From Chlorobiaceae bacterium (GTDB lineage: Bacteria; Bacteroidota; Chlorobiia; Chlorobiales; Chlorobiaceae), in NCBI GenBank assembly GCA_013335405.1, contig JAAXVR010000014.1, positions 1 to 62,722 of the forward strand: DNA of 62,722 nucleotides, written 5' to 3'. Positions 33,907 through 43,215 of this stretch are shown piece by piece. The stretch's first letter is position 1; every line of letters starts with the position of its first letter. The notes beneath the pieces were generated by a model. It did not search any database, was not told the origin of the DNA, and saw nothing but the letters and a program-made list of their open reading frames with translations. Position numbers and translations under genes: made by a program.

Positions 33907-35088
33907 ATGGTCAATAAAACTCAAAATTATCATTTGATTATTATACCATCAGTTCCAGTATGGAAAAATCGGGATTTTCTGGTTTTTGATCGAAAGTTTT
34001 ATGACGGTATAATGCAGTATATCCAAAAATGGCCTGGTAAAATAACCTGTGTTTTCAATGTAAGCAGTTCTTCACTTTCGGATTTCGGTTTTATTCAGGT
34101 TGCTGAAAATGATCTTCCATTCCAATGCATTCTTTTGGGAGGAGGTGAGCAGATTACCGCTGAACATTTACGTAATGCATCGATTGTTCTTGCATCTGCT
34201 GATGCTCACGACCAGCTTCATCTCAGCTTGCTGTGCCGGGAAGCGGGAATACAATGTGTCTATGTGATCGAATACATCCCTGAAACCAGGTATCAGATAG
34301 CGGCTCTTGAAACAAAAAATCCGCTCCTGCGACTTCGCCGCTTACTCTATCTCCGGCAGCAGGAAAAAAAGAGGCTTGCGGCATTCGATATTTCCGAAGG
34401 ACTTCAGTCAAACGGTACACCTGCATATTATCATTACAGAAAATACAGGAACCACCTGCTTTATTTCGATACCCGTGTTTTCCGTAAACACATGATTTCC
34501 GAAACTGATCTTGTCGGCAGGCTTGATGAACTTTCTCGGGGCAATCCGATCCGCCTTGCTTTTTCCGGCAGACTGATTCGAATGAAAGGAGCCGATCACC
34601 TTGTAAAGCTTGCCTTGAAGCTTAAAAAAAGGAGCGTGCTTTTTTCGCTTGTCATCTATGGGGCAGGAGAACAGGAAAAGGAGATGAAGCGTTTTATCGC
34701 CCAGCATGGCCTTGGCAGTGAAGTCAGTATGCCCGGCGCAGTGGATTTTTACGGGAAACTCTTGCCTGAAATTCAGAAAAACGTGGATCTTTTTGTCTGC
34801 CTGCACCGCCAGAGCGATCCTTCATGCACCTATCTGGAAACGTTATCCTGTGGAGTACCCATCGTCGGTTACAAAAACAGGGCTTTTGCCGGAATACTTG
34901 ATCTTGCGGATATTGGCTGGGGTGCAGAGATGAATGATATAGATGGTATTGTCTGTATCATAGAACGTTTGAGCATGAATCGGGCAGAAATAGCTGAAAA
35001 ATCGAGAAAAAGTATTGATTTCGCATGTAAGCATGATTTTGAAACGACATTTCAAAAAAGGATTGATCATCTGCGTTCACTTGTCTGA
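33907..35088 (+). CDS. family 4-type glycosyltransferase
   Basis: A 393-residue GT-B protein. The N-terminal half is poorly conserved; the C-terminal domain is clear: RLAFSGRLIRMKGADHLVKL, LVIYGAGEQEKEMKRF, and SDPSCTYLETLSCGVPIVGY (the nucleotide-sugar E-x7-E-like site). It is one of two genes in a visibly AT-richer patch (33800-36070), with many AAA/TTT codons unlike its neighbours, so it probably arrived by horizontal transfer. No ribosome site is apparent before the ATG; 112 bp separate it from wza. Confidence 0.8.
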   Translation: MVNKTQNYHLIIIPSVPVWKNRDFLVFDRKFYDGIMQYIQKWPGKITCVFNVSSSSLSDFGFIQVAENDLPFQCILLGGGEQITAEHLRNASIVLASADAHDQLHLSLLCREAGIQCVYVIEYIPETRYQIAALETKNPLLRLRRLLYLRQQEKKRLAAFDISEGLQSNGTPAYYHYRKYRNHLLYFDTRVFRKHMISETDLVGRLDELSRGNPIRLAFSGRLIRMKGADHLVKLALKLKKRSVLFSLVIYGAGEQEKEMKRFIAQHGLGSEVSMPGAVDFYGKLLPEIQKNVDLFVCLHRQSDPSCTYLETLSCGVPIVGYKNRAFAGILDLADIGWGAEMNDIDGIVCIIERLSMNRAEIAEKSRKSIDFACKHDFETTFQKRIDHLRSLV

Positions 35089-35140
35089 TGAACGTGGTCA
35101 GCTATTACTGTAAATTTTTTCAAATTATCCCCCTTTCAAG

Positions 35141-36043
35141 ATGAATGAAAAAGTGAATATCGTTTTTGCAATAGACAACAACTATGTGCAGCATTTATCT
35201 GTTGCATTGGTATCGTTACTGGATAATAACAAGGATTTGTTGTTCAGGATATATGTTATCAGTAGTGGTTTATCGAAAAAAAATATAGATAAAATACATG
35301 AAATTTCAGGAAGATATGATTGTGAGGTGAAAAATATAACGGTTTCAGATGATCTTTTTGTCGCTTTGGCAACAGCGCATCCATTTTATCCCAAAGGAAC
35401 CTATTATCGTTTGCTTATCCCCGAACTGATAGATGAAGAAAAGGTTTTGTACCTTGATTCCGATATTGTTGTAAATGGTTCGATAAAGGGACTGTATTAT
35501 CAGAATATCGGAGAAAATTACGTTTGCGCCATCGAGGATCCCGGCTTTGATCGTCATCAGCAGCTGAAGATGGATCCGGAGTCAGTCTATTTCAACTCTG
35601 GAATGATGCTGATAAACCTGAAAAAATGGAAAAGTGACGGAATCCAGAAAAAAGTCATAGATTTTATTGAAAACAATCAGGATGTCATTTATTTTCCGGA
35701 TCAATGCGGTTTGAATGCAATAATCAATGGTCGATGGAAAAAAGTTCCGTTGAAATACAATCAGCAGTCCTCGATATTCAGTAAAGATTTTGAAAAGAAA
35801 TTTAACTGTTTCAGCCCCGAGGAACTCGCTGAAGCGAAAGAAAATCCGATCATAATCCATTATACCTCAGGTTCGAAACCCTGGCATTATAAAAACAGTC
35901 ATCCCTTTAAAAGAAGATATTGGGATTATATAAAAATGACACCGTACAGACATGCTGTCTATTCTGACCTTATGCCCCTGTATCTGTTGAAATCGATGAT
36001 ACCTGCTGATATCAGGAAAACGATCAAGAAGTTCCTTAAATAA
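35141..36043 (+). CDS. family 8 glycosyltransferase
   Basis: A 300-residue GT8 protein similar to the LPS galactosyl/glucosyltransferases. VNIVFAIDNNYVQHLSVALV opens the fold; VLYLDSDIVV holds the DxD metal site; SVYFNSGMMLINLKKW and PDQCGLNAII are typical, and IIHYTSGSKPWHY carries the conserved His-x2-G/S-KPW signature. Base composition matches the preceding glycosyltransferase and differs from the rest of the locus. Retaining transfer of a hexose to the repeat unit is predicted. Confidence 0.92.
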   Translation: MNEKVNIVFAIDNNYVQHLSVALVSLLDNNKDLLFRIYVISSGLSKKNIDKIHEISGRYDCEVKNITVSDDLFVALATAHPFYPKGTYYRLLIPELIDEEKVLYLDSDIVVNGSIKGLYYQNIGENYVCAIEDPGFDRHQQLKMDPESVYFNSGMMLINLKKWKSDGIQKKVIDFIENNQDVIYFPDQCGLNAIINGRWKKVPLKYNQQSSIFSKDFEKKFNCFSPEELAEAKENPIIIHYTSGSKPWHYKNSHPFKRRYWDYIKMTPYRHAVYSDLMPLYLLKSMIPADIRKTIKKFLK

Positions 36044-36098
36044 ACGGATGAAACCGGAAGAGAGCTTCATGCATGATTGCCGAAACTTGTAAACATTG

Positions 36099-37859
36099 AT
36101 GGATCAGACAGCGAAAGCACAAAAAAAACTTGCCGGCAATGCGCTCTCGGGCATGATTGCAACCATAATCTACATGGTCAGCCGGCTGCTGCTCACACCA
36201 TTCATTCTTCATTACATCTCTCTTGCAGAGTTCGGTCTCTGGTCTCTCTGTTTCATTATTCTCTCCTATGCGGGCATGGGAGGGTTCGGCGTCAACAGCA
36301 CCTATATCCGCTATGCAGCAAGATACCTCGCTGAAGGCCGGGAAAAGGATATCAGCAAACTGTTGTCCACCGGTATAGCCTATATGCTCTCGTTCAGTAT
36401 CCTGTTTTGTACCGGACTTTACCTGATCATGCCATTCATTCTTGAACGATTTCATATCGACAAAACACAGCAGGAGCTCGCCACAACAATATTTCTTGGC
36501 ACAGCGGCTGTCTTCGGTCTCGAACTCACTCTGGGCGGGCTTCGGTTCATCATCAACGGGATGCATGAATTCGCAAGGGAAAAAATCGTCACAACTGCTG
36601 CCGGACTGGCTGAAATCGTTGCCATGATCGCTTTTCTTTATTTTGGCGCAGGTATCAAAGGTCTGTTGTATGCCTTTGCGTTCAAACTTGTTCTTGAAAC
36701 TGCGAGCTGCTGGACTATTGCGCGATCGCTTCTTCCGTCACTCCGAATTTCCTGGAAGCTGGTCAGCAGGGAGCATTTCCGCCTCTTTTTGGGTTTTGGC
36801 GGCAAGGTGCAGGTTCTCGGCATTCTCGGTATTTTTCTTACCGTACTCGACAGGATGTTTATAACTGCGATATCAGGCCTTGCCGCCGGCGGCATGTTTG
36901 AAATCGGACGAAAGTTTCCCTCTTCAGCCGGAGGTATCTCCACATCGGCTTTCGGACCTTTTCTCTCTACAGCTGCGCATCTTGAGGGGAACTGGACCGG
37001 TAACAGAACCAATCCGGTTTCCGAGAGGATTACAACCTATCTTCATATTGCGTTAACTGCAGCAGCCCTTGCAATTGTTCCGATCGTTTTTCTTCCACAG
37101 GTACAGCATTGGCTTCCGATCTCAACGATACCGTTGGCCGTAGTGGTTTCAGTCGCCGCGATCTTTCTTTTTTTCCTCCTGCATCAAAAAATCAGGAATG
37201 ATAACCAGCTTGACAGCAAGGAGTTGAAAGAACTCTATCTCAACGGCATACGCTTTACCAACATGATCAGCTCCACGCTGTTCTTTTTCCTGATTGCCAT
37301 TGCCCACCCGCTTATTGATGCCTGGGTAGGCAAAGACTATGCGGCAGCGGCGGATGTCATGATTTTTCTTTCCATCGCTTATCCGATACAGCTCGGAACA
37401 GGACCGGTGACAATGATTTTCAGGGGTATAAATCGTAATGGCCGGGAATTGGAGTACATGCTCATACAGCTCATTCTCATGGTGATCTGGATTCCTTCAG
37501 CAACCATGGAGTGGGGTTTGACAGGAGCAGCCGCATCAATTGCCCTGAGCTCCATTGTCAGCACGTCATATTTTTACTGGCGGAGCAATGCTACTTTTCT
37601 CATTCGTTTCAGGGAGTTTATTCCCCACACCATTTTTCCGGTATTTGTTCCTGTGGTGCCAGCTCTTTTGGTTTTTGCCGTAACATGCCTCTTCCCCGTT
37701 TCAGGCCGGGTTCCGCTTATTCTCGAGGTTCTCCTGTGCGGTTGCGGTTATGTCCTGCTCGCCCTGGCACTGTTCTGGGCCATGGTGCTCGACACGGAGG
37801 AAAAGAAAAAAGCGCTCGAACTGCTGCCTTTTGCGAAGCAACGTAATCCGTTATGCTGA
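36099..37859 (+). CDS. Wzx-type polysaccharide flippase
   Basis: An inner-membrane protein of 586 residues with about 12-14 predicted transmembrane helices in the MOP/Wzx pattern; GNALSGMIATIIYMVSRLLL at the N-terminus is typical for O-antigen translocases. It is longer than the usual ~450-500 residues, due to a polar insertion around residues 340-385 and a C-terminal hydrophobic extension. Start at ATG 36099 (a TTG precedes it directly). It overlaps the chain-length gene by 7 bp. Would flip lipid-linked repeat units to the periplasm. Confidence 0.87.
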   Translation: MDQTAKAQKKLAGNALSGMIATIIYMVSRLLLTPFILHYISLAEFGLWSLCFIILSYAGMGGFGVNSTYIRYAARYLAEGREKDISKLLSTGIAYMLSFSILFCTGLYLIMPFILERFHIDKTQQELATTIFLGTAAVFGLELTLGGLRFIINGMHEFAREKIVTTAAGLAEIVAMIAFLYFGAGIKGLLYAFAFKLVLETASCWTIARSLLPSLRISWKLVSREHFRLFLGFGGKVQVLGILGIFLTVLDRMFITAISGLAAGGMFEIGRKFPSSAGGISTSAFGPFLSTAAHLEGNWTGNRTNPVSERITTYLHIALTAAALAIVPIVFLPQVQHWLPISTIPLAVVVSVAAIFLFFLLHQKIRNDNQLDSKELKELYLNGIRFTNMISSTLFFFLIAIAHPLIDAWVGKDYAAAADVMIFLSIAYPIQLGTGPVTMIFRGINRNGRELEYMLIQLILMVIWIPSATMEWGLTGAAASIALSSIVSTSYFYWRSNATFLIRFREFIPHTIFPVFVPVVPALLVFAVTCLFPVSGRVPLILEVLLCGCGYVLLALALFWAMVLDTEEKKKALELLPFAKQRNPLC

Positions 37860-40165
37860 AAGAGAACGCCCCAAGAGAAGCTCTTCCATTCGGAAAGCCT
37901 TCAAAACCATTCGATGTCGCCGGCTTCGCAAGGCGCTACGGGCTGATTGTCGTCGTTATAGCGTCGTTCATTTTCACGATGCTGGTTCCGGTTGTGCTTT
38001 TCATCAGCAAACCGAATTATGAGGTCCACGCCCTCATGAGAATAGACCCGGTTATTCCTTCCCTGATCACGAAATCGGACGATCCTTCGATTATCAATTA
38101 TTATGGGGACTATGCCAATACCCAGGCCCGGCGCATGATGGGTTTCGAGATTCTGAAAAAAACCGTTGAAAAGCTCACACCCGATGAGAAAGCCTCCATT
38201 CTACCGGCTGCTCTGCCGGCAGACAAATGTGCCGGCATTCTTCCGTTTATCATCAAAGTCACTCCCGTTCCCGGCACGCACCTGATAGACGTGACAGCAT
38301 CGAGTCCCCGCAAGGAAGGCCTTGCACCGCTGATCAACAATTTCATGCAGGTTTTTCTCGACAAGGTGCGGCAGGGGAATGAAATGCAGGACAGGGAACG
38401 TCTGGCATACCTCTATCACGAGAAACAATCACTGGATAACGATATCGCGCTCATAGAGGACAAGCTGAACATCCTCACAAAAGATATTTCCACATCCGAT
38501 TTTTCTGAAACCTACAATCTTGCCGGTAAAAAGGCGGAAACACTCCAGACGGTTTATGTCACTGCTTTCGCTGAAAAAATAGCTTCGGAAAACAATTTTC
38601 TGCAGACAGAAAAAGCAGGTCGTGAACTGAAATCCCTTTCATTGACTCCGGTGGTCGAAGAGCGAGTCATGAACGATCTGTCGCTTAATTCCACAACATC
38701 CTGGACCTACCAGCAGCAGCAGCAGATGAGGAGTACGACGGACGGACTCACGGCACAGAATCCCGACCGAATCTATGTGGAACAGCGCATGAAAGCCATG
38801 CAGAGCTATGAAAAAAAGCTGGAGAATCAGATCAGAAGTTCGGCCAAACAGATCATTTACGGAAAGAGGGATTACGAACTGAAAAAAGAGCTCATTGAAG
38901 TCAGGAACAAGACGGAAAAAGCAAGGAAAATAGAGGAAGAATTACTTAAGCAGCTCCAGTCAAGCAAAGAAGAGGCAGTCAGGATTTCCCTCGGGATTCG
39001 TATCGGCGAATCGCTCACTGCCCGGCTGAAACACAACCGTGACCTGCTCGATCGAATCGATACAAGAGTTCACGAGCTTGAGGTCGAGGCGAAGGCTCCT
39101 CTCAGGATATCCATAGAGTCGGCGGCCAGGCGGCCTGACAAGCCGAAAGGTTCGAACACGCAGAAGCTTCTGATGGCTGTTTTCGCTTTCGCGTTCGGAG
39201 GAATAGGGTTTGTCTTTTTAGCGTTCGAGTTTTTTGACAACCGCATCCGCCGGCCGGAAGAAATCCGCAGTGCCCTTGGTTATCCGCCGCTCGAACCGGT
39301 ACTTGCGGCACCGCCCGAAATCCCGTTCCATCAGGTGCTTCATCTTGCGCCTCAAAGTCCCTCGTCGAAGTCAATAAACAGTCTTGCGGTAAAACTGGGT
39401 CTCGAAAAAAAGAAAAACGATGCAAGGGTTATTCTGTTTACCGGTGTCGACAGGGAAAACGGCACCACCATGGTCGCTTTCAACTGTGCCGGGGCACTTT
39501 CCGGAATTGCCCCGAAGGTACTTTTTATCGAGGCCAATCTCGTTACTCCGTCGATGGGTATGCTTCAGGGTGAGCATGCCGGCAGGAGTGGTCTGGGGGA
39601 GTGTCTCGAGGGAACGGGAGCGTTCGCTGATTATGTCGTTCATTCACCGGAATTCGGTTTCGATCTTATCGCTGCCGGGCAAAAAACCGATGGGCAGGTA
39701 TCAAAACTTCGCATTCCGGACCTGATCGCATGGGCCAGGAACGGCTATGACTTTGTCTGTATCGATACATTTCCGCTGCTTGAAAGCGACCTGACGGAGT
39801 TTTTTTCGCTCTCTGCCGATATCGCGGTTCTGTTGTGCCAGGAAGAAAGCACCATGTACAAAGATCTCAGGCGTGCTGCCGAGCGGCTGGTGAGGCTCGA
39901 AGTGCCTGCAATTGCACCGCTTCTGAACAAGGGAGGGGTCAAACGCATTCTGTCGATCGACCGGTTTCTGGCGAACCAGCCCGGTTTTCTCGGCAAAATC
40001 AATACGAAAAATCTCGAGGAGTTCATCCGTGATCTGCCTCCGGCCGCAGAAGTACTGCAGAAGGTCCAGAAAATCATAACAGGCTTCGGTGAACGGGTGA
40101 ACAAAAGGGCAGAAAGCGTCAGGGAGAAACGTCGGAAGAAAACAAGTAAAACGAAAGGGAAATGA
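37853..40165 (+). CDS. Wzz/Wzc-like co-polymerase with degenerate BY-kinase domain
   Basis: The 770-residue protein has a cytoplasmic start, TM1 (about 26-52), a long periplasmic helical region, TM2 (about 435-460) and a C-terminal P-loop domain (about 520-730). The P-loop reads GVDRENGTTMVAF, lacking the Lys of GK[ST], and the Walker A' reads VLFIEANL where active BY-kinases have a DxD. The C-terminus is Lys/Arg-rich (KRRKKTSKTKGK) with no Tyr cluster. It probably controls chain length and secretion through Wza but is unlikely to be an active tyrosine kinase. Confidence 0.88.
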   Translation: MLKENAPREALPFGKPSKPFDVAGFARRYGLIVVVIASFIFTMLVPVVLFISKPNYEVHALMRIDPVIPSLITKSDDPSIINYYGDYANTQARRMMGFEILKKTVEKLTPDEKASILPAALPADKCAGILPFIIKVTPVPGTHLIDVTASSPRKEGLAPLINNFMQVFLDKVRQGNEMQDRERLAYLYHEKQSLDNDIALIEDKLNILTKDISTSDFSETYNLAGKKAETLQTVYVTAFAEKIASENNFLQTEKAGRELKSLSLTPVVEERVMNDLSLNSTTSWTYQQQQQMRSTTDGLTAQNPDRIYVEQRMKAMQSYEKKLENQIRSSAKQIIYGKRDYELKKELIEVRNKTEKARKIEEELLKQLQSSKEEAVRISLGIRIGESLTARLKHNRDLLDRIDTRVHELEVEAKAPLRISIESAARRPDKPKGSNTQKLLMAVFAFAFGGIGFVFLAFEFFDNRIRRPEEIRSALGYPPLEPVLAAPPEIPFHQVLHLAPQSPSSKSINSLAVKLGLEKKKNDARVILFTGVDRENGTTMVAFNCAGALSGIAPKVLFIEANLVTPSMGMLQGEHAGRSGLGECLEGTGAFADYVVHSPEFGFDLIAAGQKTDGQVSKLRIPDLIAWARNGYDFVCIDTFPLLESDLTEFFSLSADIAVLLCQEESTMYKDLRRAAERLVRLEVPAIAPLLNKGGVKRILSIDRFLANQPGFLGKINTKNLEEFIRDLPPAAEVLQKVQKIITGFGERVNKRAESVREKRRKKTSKTKGK

Positions 40166-40536
40166 TCCGGTTATTGTTACCGTTCGGCTCTCACGAATCA
40201 AATCCGGGCAAACGCCATGTCCCGCTTTCGCTCTGCCGCTTCCGGAATGAAAGCGGCAGAGCTTCCAGGCTTTTCGTGCCGGTCGTGGATGATGCCATGG
40301 CATACCCATGGCTTGAAATGGCAATGACAGAAACTGAGAAATCGCCCGTATGCAGGACGGGAAACCGTGAAAAACCGAGACGCCTTCTCAAACAGTTCTT
40401 TATCAGGAAAGAGCGTTCAGCATCGCCGGTCGGTCTGTGGGTGGGGCGTTCCCTTGCACTATTGCAGCGTTTCGGACAAAATGGAGCTTCGATCATTATC
40501 GAAAGAAGAGACTTCGCTGTCGAACTCTTGAATTAA
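40162..40536 (+). CDS. small hypothetical protein of the EPS locus
   Basis: A 124-residue basic protein without recognised family. It starts at the ATGA overlapping the stop of the co-polymerase gene (4 bp) and ends 6 bp before an acetyltransferase, so position argues that it is real and cotranscribed. No transmembrane helix or signal peptide seen; Arg-rich middle. Confidence 0.5.
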   Translation: MIRLLLPFGSHESNPGKRHVPLSLCRFRNESGRASRLFVPVVDDAMAYPWLEMAMTETEKSPVCRTGNREKPRRLLKQFFIRKERSASPVGLWVGRSLALLQRFGQNGASIIIERRDFAVELLN

Positions 40537-40542
40537 CCGGCC

Positions 40543-41055
40543 ATGAATACAATATCGGCGACACAGCCCGACTGGGCCAGGGAAAAAGTCATCAGAGGTC
40601 GGTATGAACCTGCCAAATATCTTCTTGCCTCGATCCGCAGGTATCAGCAGCTGAAAACACGGGGAGGCATCACATCAAAACTGATGCTTCCCCTGACCGT
40701 CCTTTTCCACCGCTTCTGGAGCGCTGTAAGCGGGGCCGACATCCCGCTCGATTCAAAAATAGGCGGAGGGATGATGATGCCACACCCGAATGGCATCGTG
40801 ATCCACCCGGATGCCGAGATCGGTCCGAACTGCCTCTTTTTTCAGCAGGTGACCATCGGGACCGGGCCAATTCCGGGTACACCGGTTATCCATGGGCACG
40901 TCGATATCGGGGCAGGAGCGAGAGTGCTCGGGGGTGTGAAGATCGGGGCACATGCCAAAGTCGGAGCCAATGCCGTCGTCATCGGAGACATCCCTGAACA
41001 CGCTACGGCTGTAGGGATCCCTGCCAGGGTAATACGTCAAGGGCAGGAAGCGTGA
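40543..41055 (+). CDS. serine acetyltransferase-like hexapeptide acetyltransferase
   Basis: The 170-residue protein is CysE-like: a helical N-terminus, then MPHPNGIVIHPDAEIGPNCL and VDIGAGARVLGGVKIGAHAK hexapeptide repeats ending in VGIPARVIRQ. Resembles the acetyltransferase at 31982 in size and fold. In a polysaccharide locus it most likely O-acetylates a sugar, but I cannot exclude serine acetyltransferase activity. Confidence 0.85.
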   Translation: MNTISATQPDWAREKVIRGRYEPAKYLLASIRRYQQLKTRGGITSKLMLPLTVLFHRFWSAVSGADIPLDSKIGGGMMMPHPNGIVIHPDAEIGPNCLFFQQVTIGTGPIPGTPVIHGHVDIGAGARVLGGVKIGAHAKVGANAVVIGDIPEHATAVGIPARVIRQGQEA

Positions 41056-41126
41056 GAAACGGGCGAAGAGGGGAAGAAAACAAATTTCGTCATAAAAGGA
41101 AGCATTTCAATGGAGAACCCTGAACG

Positions 41127-42569
41127 ATGACCATCCCGGGAAATTTCATGGTCCCCATAGCCATGTTCGGCTGGATCCCGGCGGTAATCTTTCTTTTCAA
41201 GAAGCTCGAACCGCGTCTTGCAGCTGTGGTGGCATTCGTCGCCGGCTGGATGTTCCTGCCCATTGCCGCGATCAACCTGCCCGGTCTGCCGGATTATACG
41301 AAAACCACGGCTGTCTGTGTCGGGATCCTTGCCGGAGCATATTTTTTCGACAGGGAGCGTTTTTCGAAATACACCTTCAATTTGGCCGATCTGCCTATGC
41401 TTCTCTGGTGCACCGCCCCGTTTTTCTCGTCGGTCTCCAACGGGCTCGGGCCATACGACGGTCTGTCGCAAACCATGTACCAGAGTATTACCTGGGGCAT
41501 GCCTTATTACATTGCGCGGATCTATTTCAGCGATTTCAGTTCGATGAAGCTGCTCGCCACGGCAATATTCATCGGTACGCTGGTCTATATTCCTTTCTGC
41601 TGGTTCGAACTGATCATGAGTCCCCAGCTTCACCGGCTGACATACGGGTACCATCAGTGCAATATCCTGCAGACATTCAGGGACGGTGGCGGTTTCAGGC
41701 CTATGGTATATATGGATCACGGTCTCATGACCTCCATGTGGATGGTTCTCGGAATTTTTTTCGCCGTATGGCTTCTCCACTGTGGTGAATTTCCCAGAAA
41801 AATCCTTTTCGTACCAAGCAGCTGGCTTCTCCTGCTGCTGATCATTACCACCGTCATGATGAAATCGGTAGGCGCTCTCATTCTGCTCATCATCGGTCTT
41901 GCGGTTCTCTATCTCTCCCGGAAAATGAAGTCGTCCGTGCTTGTCTTCATCATCCTTCTTGTTCCTTTGCTCTATATCTATACAAGAACAACAGGTATCT
42001 GGGACGGGAGAAACCTCTCCGGTTACGTTGCCGAAAAATTCAGTGCGACCCGGGCGCAATCCCTGCAGTTTCGTTTTGACAACGAAACGATTCTTATCGA
42101 CAGGGCGCTCGAGGGTACGTTCTTCGGATGGGGAGGTTACGGGCGGTCAAGGGTGCATACCGAAAAAGGCAAGGATATAAGCGTGACCGACGGTCTGTGG
42201 ATCATCACGCTCGGGCAGAACGGTATTTACGGACTTGCGATGATGTTCGTCGCCATCCAGTTGCCGCTTTTCCTTTTCATCACGCGCATCAGTCCGGACC
42301 GCTGGGGCAGCGGGGGATTGGCCGCACCAGCGGTCATGGCACTTTTCATGGGCATCTATATGATCGACAATCTTCTGAATGGCATGATCAATCCAATTTA
42401 TATGCTTTTCAACGGAGGCCTTATCGGCATGCTCCTCGAACCCGGATCTCTCGAAGCCAGGTCTCCGGTTCCCAACAGTACTATCCAGGAGGACGAAAGG
42501 ATGGCCTTGTTGCCTGTTTCCCGTTTCATTACTGCATCGGGAGAATATCAATCGCGTTTCATAAGCTGA
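41127..42569 (+). CDS. O-antigen ligase/polymerase-type membrane protein (Wzy-like)
   Basis: A 480-residue polytopic inner-membrane protein with about 11-12 hydrophobic segments and a large periplasmic loop around residues 285-355 (FSATRAQSLQFRFDNETILI, FFGWGGYGRSRV), the signature of the Wzy_C/RfaL ligase superfamily. Together with Wzx, Wzz and Wza here, polymerisation of EPS repeat units is the likely job. Start ATG is 71 bp after the acetyltransferase. Ends 6 bp before a small membrane protein gene. Confidence 0.83.
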   Translation: MTIPGNFMVPIAMFGWIPAVIFLFKKLEPRLAAVVAFVAGWMFLPIAAINLPGLPDYTKTTAVCVGILAGAYFFDRERFSKYTFNLADLPMLLWCTAPFFSSVSNGLGPYDGLSQTMYQSITWGMPYYIARIYFSDFSSMKLLATAIFIGTLVYIPFCWFELIMSPQLHRLTYGYHQCNILQTFRDGGGFRPMVYMDHGLMTSMWMVLGIFFAVWLLHCGEFPRKILFVPSSWLLLLLIITTVMMKSVGALILLIIGLAVLYLSRKMKSSVLVFIILLVPLLYIYTRTTGIWDGRNLSGYVAEKFSATRAQSLQFRFDNETILIDRALEGTFFGWGGYGRSRVHTEKGKDISVTDGLWIITLGQNGIYGLAMMFVAIQLPLFLFITRISPDRWGSGGLAAPAVMALFMGIYMIDNLLNGMINPIYMLFNGGLIGMLLEPGSLEARSPVPNSTIQEDERMALLPVSRFITASGEYQSRFIS

Positions 42570-42575
42570 TCGGCC

Positions 42576-42995
42576 ATGTCGACCCTTATACCGGAAAGGA
42601 TGCTTCTTGCATCGGAATGGATGAACACAAGGACACTGCTGAGCTACTGGCTCATCTGTCTCGGTTTGCTGACAGTGGGGAGTTTCGTGCCCTTTTCCGG
42701 AATTATCCACAACTTTTTCATGATCGATACGATAATGCATTTTTTTCTCAGCGGTTCTGTTTCCCTTATTTCAATGATTCTGTTTAAAAGCAGGAAAACG
42801 TCGTTTCTGATTTCTTTTGCCATAACGCCCTTCGGCTATCTGCTCGAGATAGTGCATTCGTCACTGAGCGGCGAAGGGTTCAGTGCGCTCAATGCCATGG
42901 CCAACAACGCCGGAGTTCTGGCCGGAATTGCATCCGGCTTCGTGCTCAGGCTGAAAAACCATTATATCCGGTCTCAGAACACTCAGCAGGAATGA
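42576..42995 (+). CDS. VanZ-like membrane protein
   Basis: A 139-residue protein with four hydrophobic segments. VanZ-like features: IDTIMHFFLSGSVSLISMIL (His in helix 2) and FGYLLEIVHSSL, AMANNAGVLAG (Asn-rich third block in place of the usual D-x2-N). A second member of the family lies at 20011, at the other end of the locus. The role of VanZ proteins in EPS loci is not known. Confidence 0.7.
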   Translation: MSTLIPERMLLASEWMNTRTLLSYWLICLGLLTVGSFVPFSGIIHNFFMIDTIMHFFLSGSVSLISMILFKSRKTSFLISFAITPFGYLLEIVHSSLSGEGFSALNAMANNAGVLAGIASGFVLRLKNHYIRSQNTQQE

Positions 42996-43215
42996 CATGA
43001 AAACAGGTGAAAAACATGCATGACGTGCGGTCAGGTGCAGAGGAACAGATGCCTGATCAGGCTGATTGTTTTTCTTCCGGAGTATCAATCGCATGGGCAG
43101 GGCGGCCGTTTATGAAAAGGGAGATTAATGCAATAATGTTCGGGTCAGATTCAGGCAGGTCCAGGAACGATGCATTTGCCTGGAGATGCTTCCCCAAAAA
43201 CTCAAGGAAAACAAT

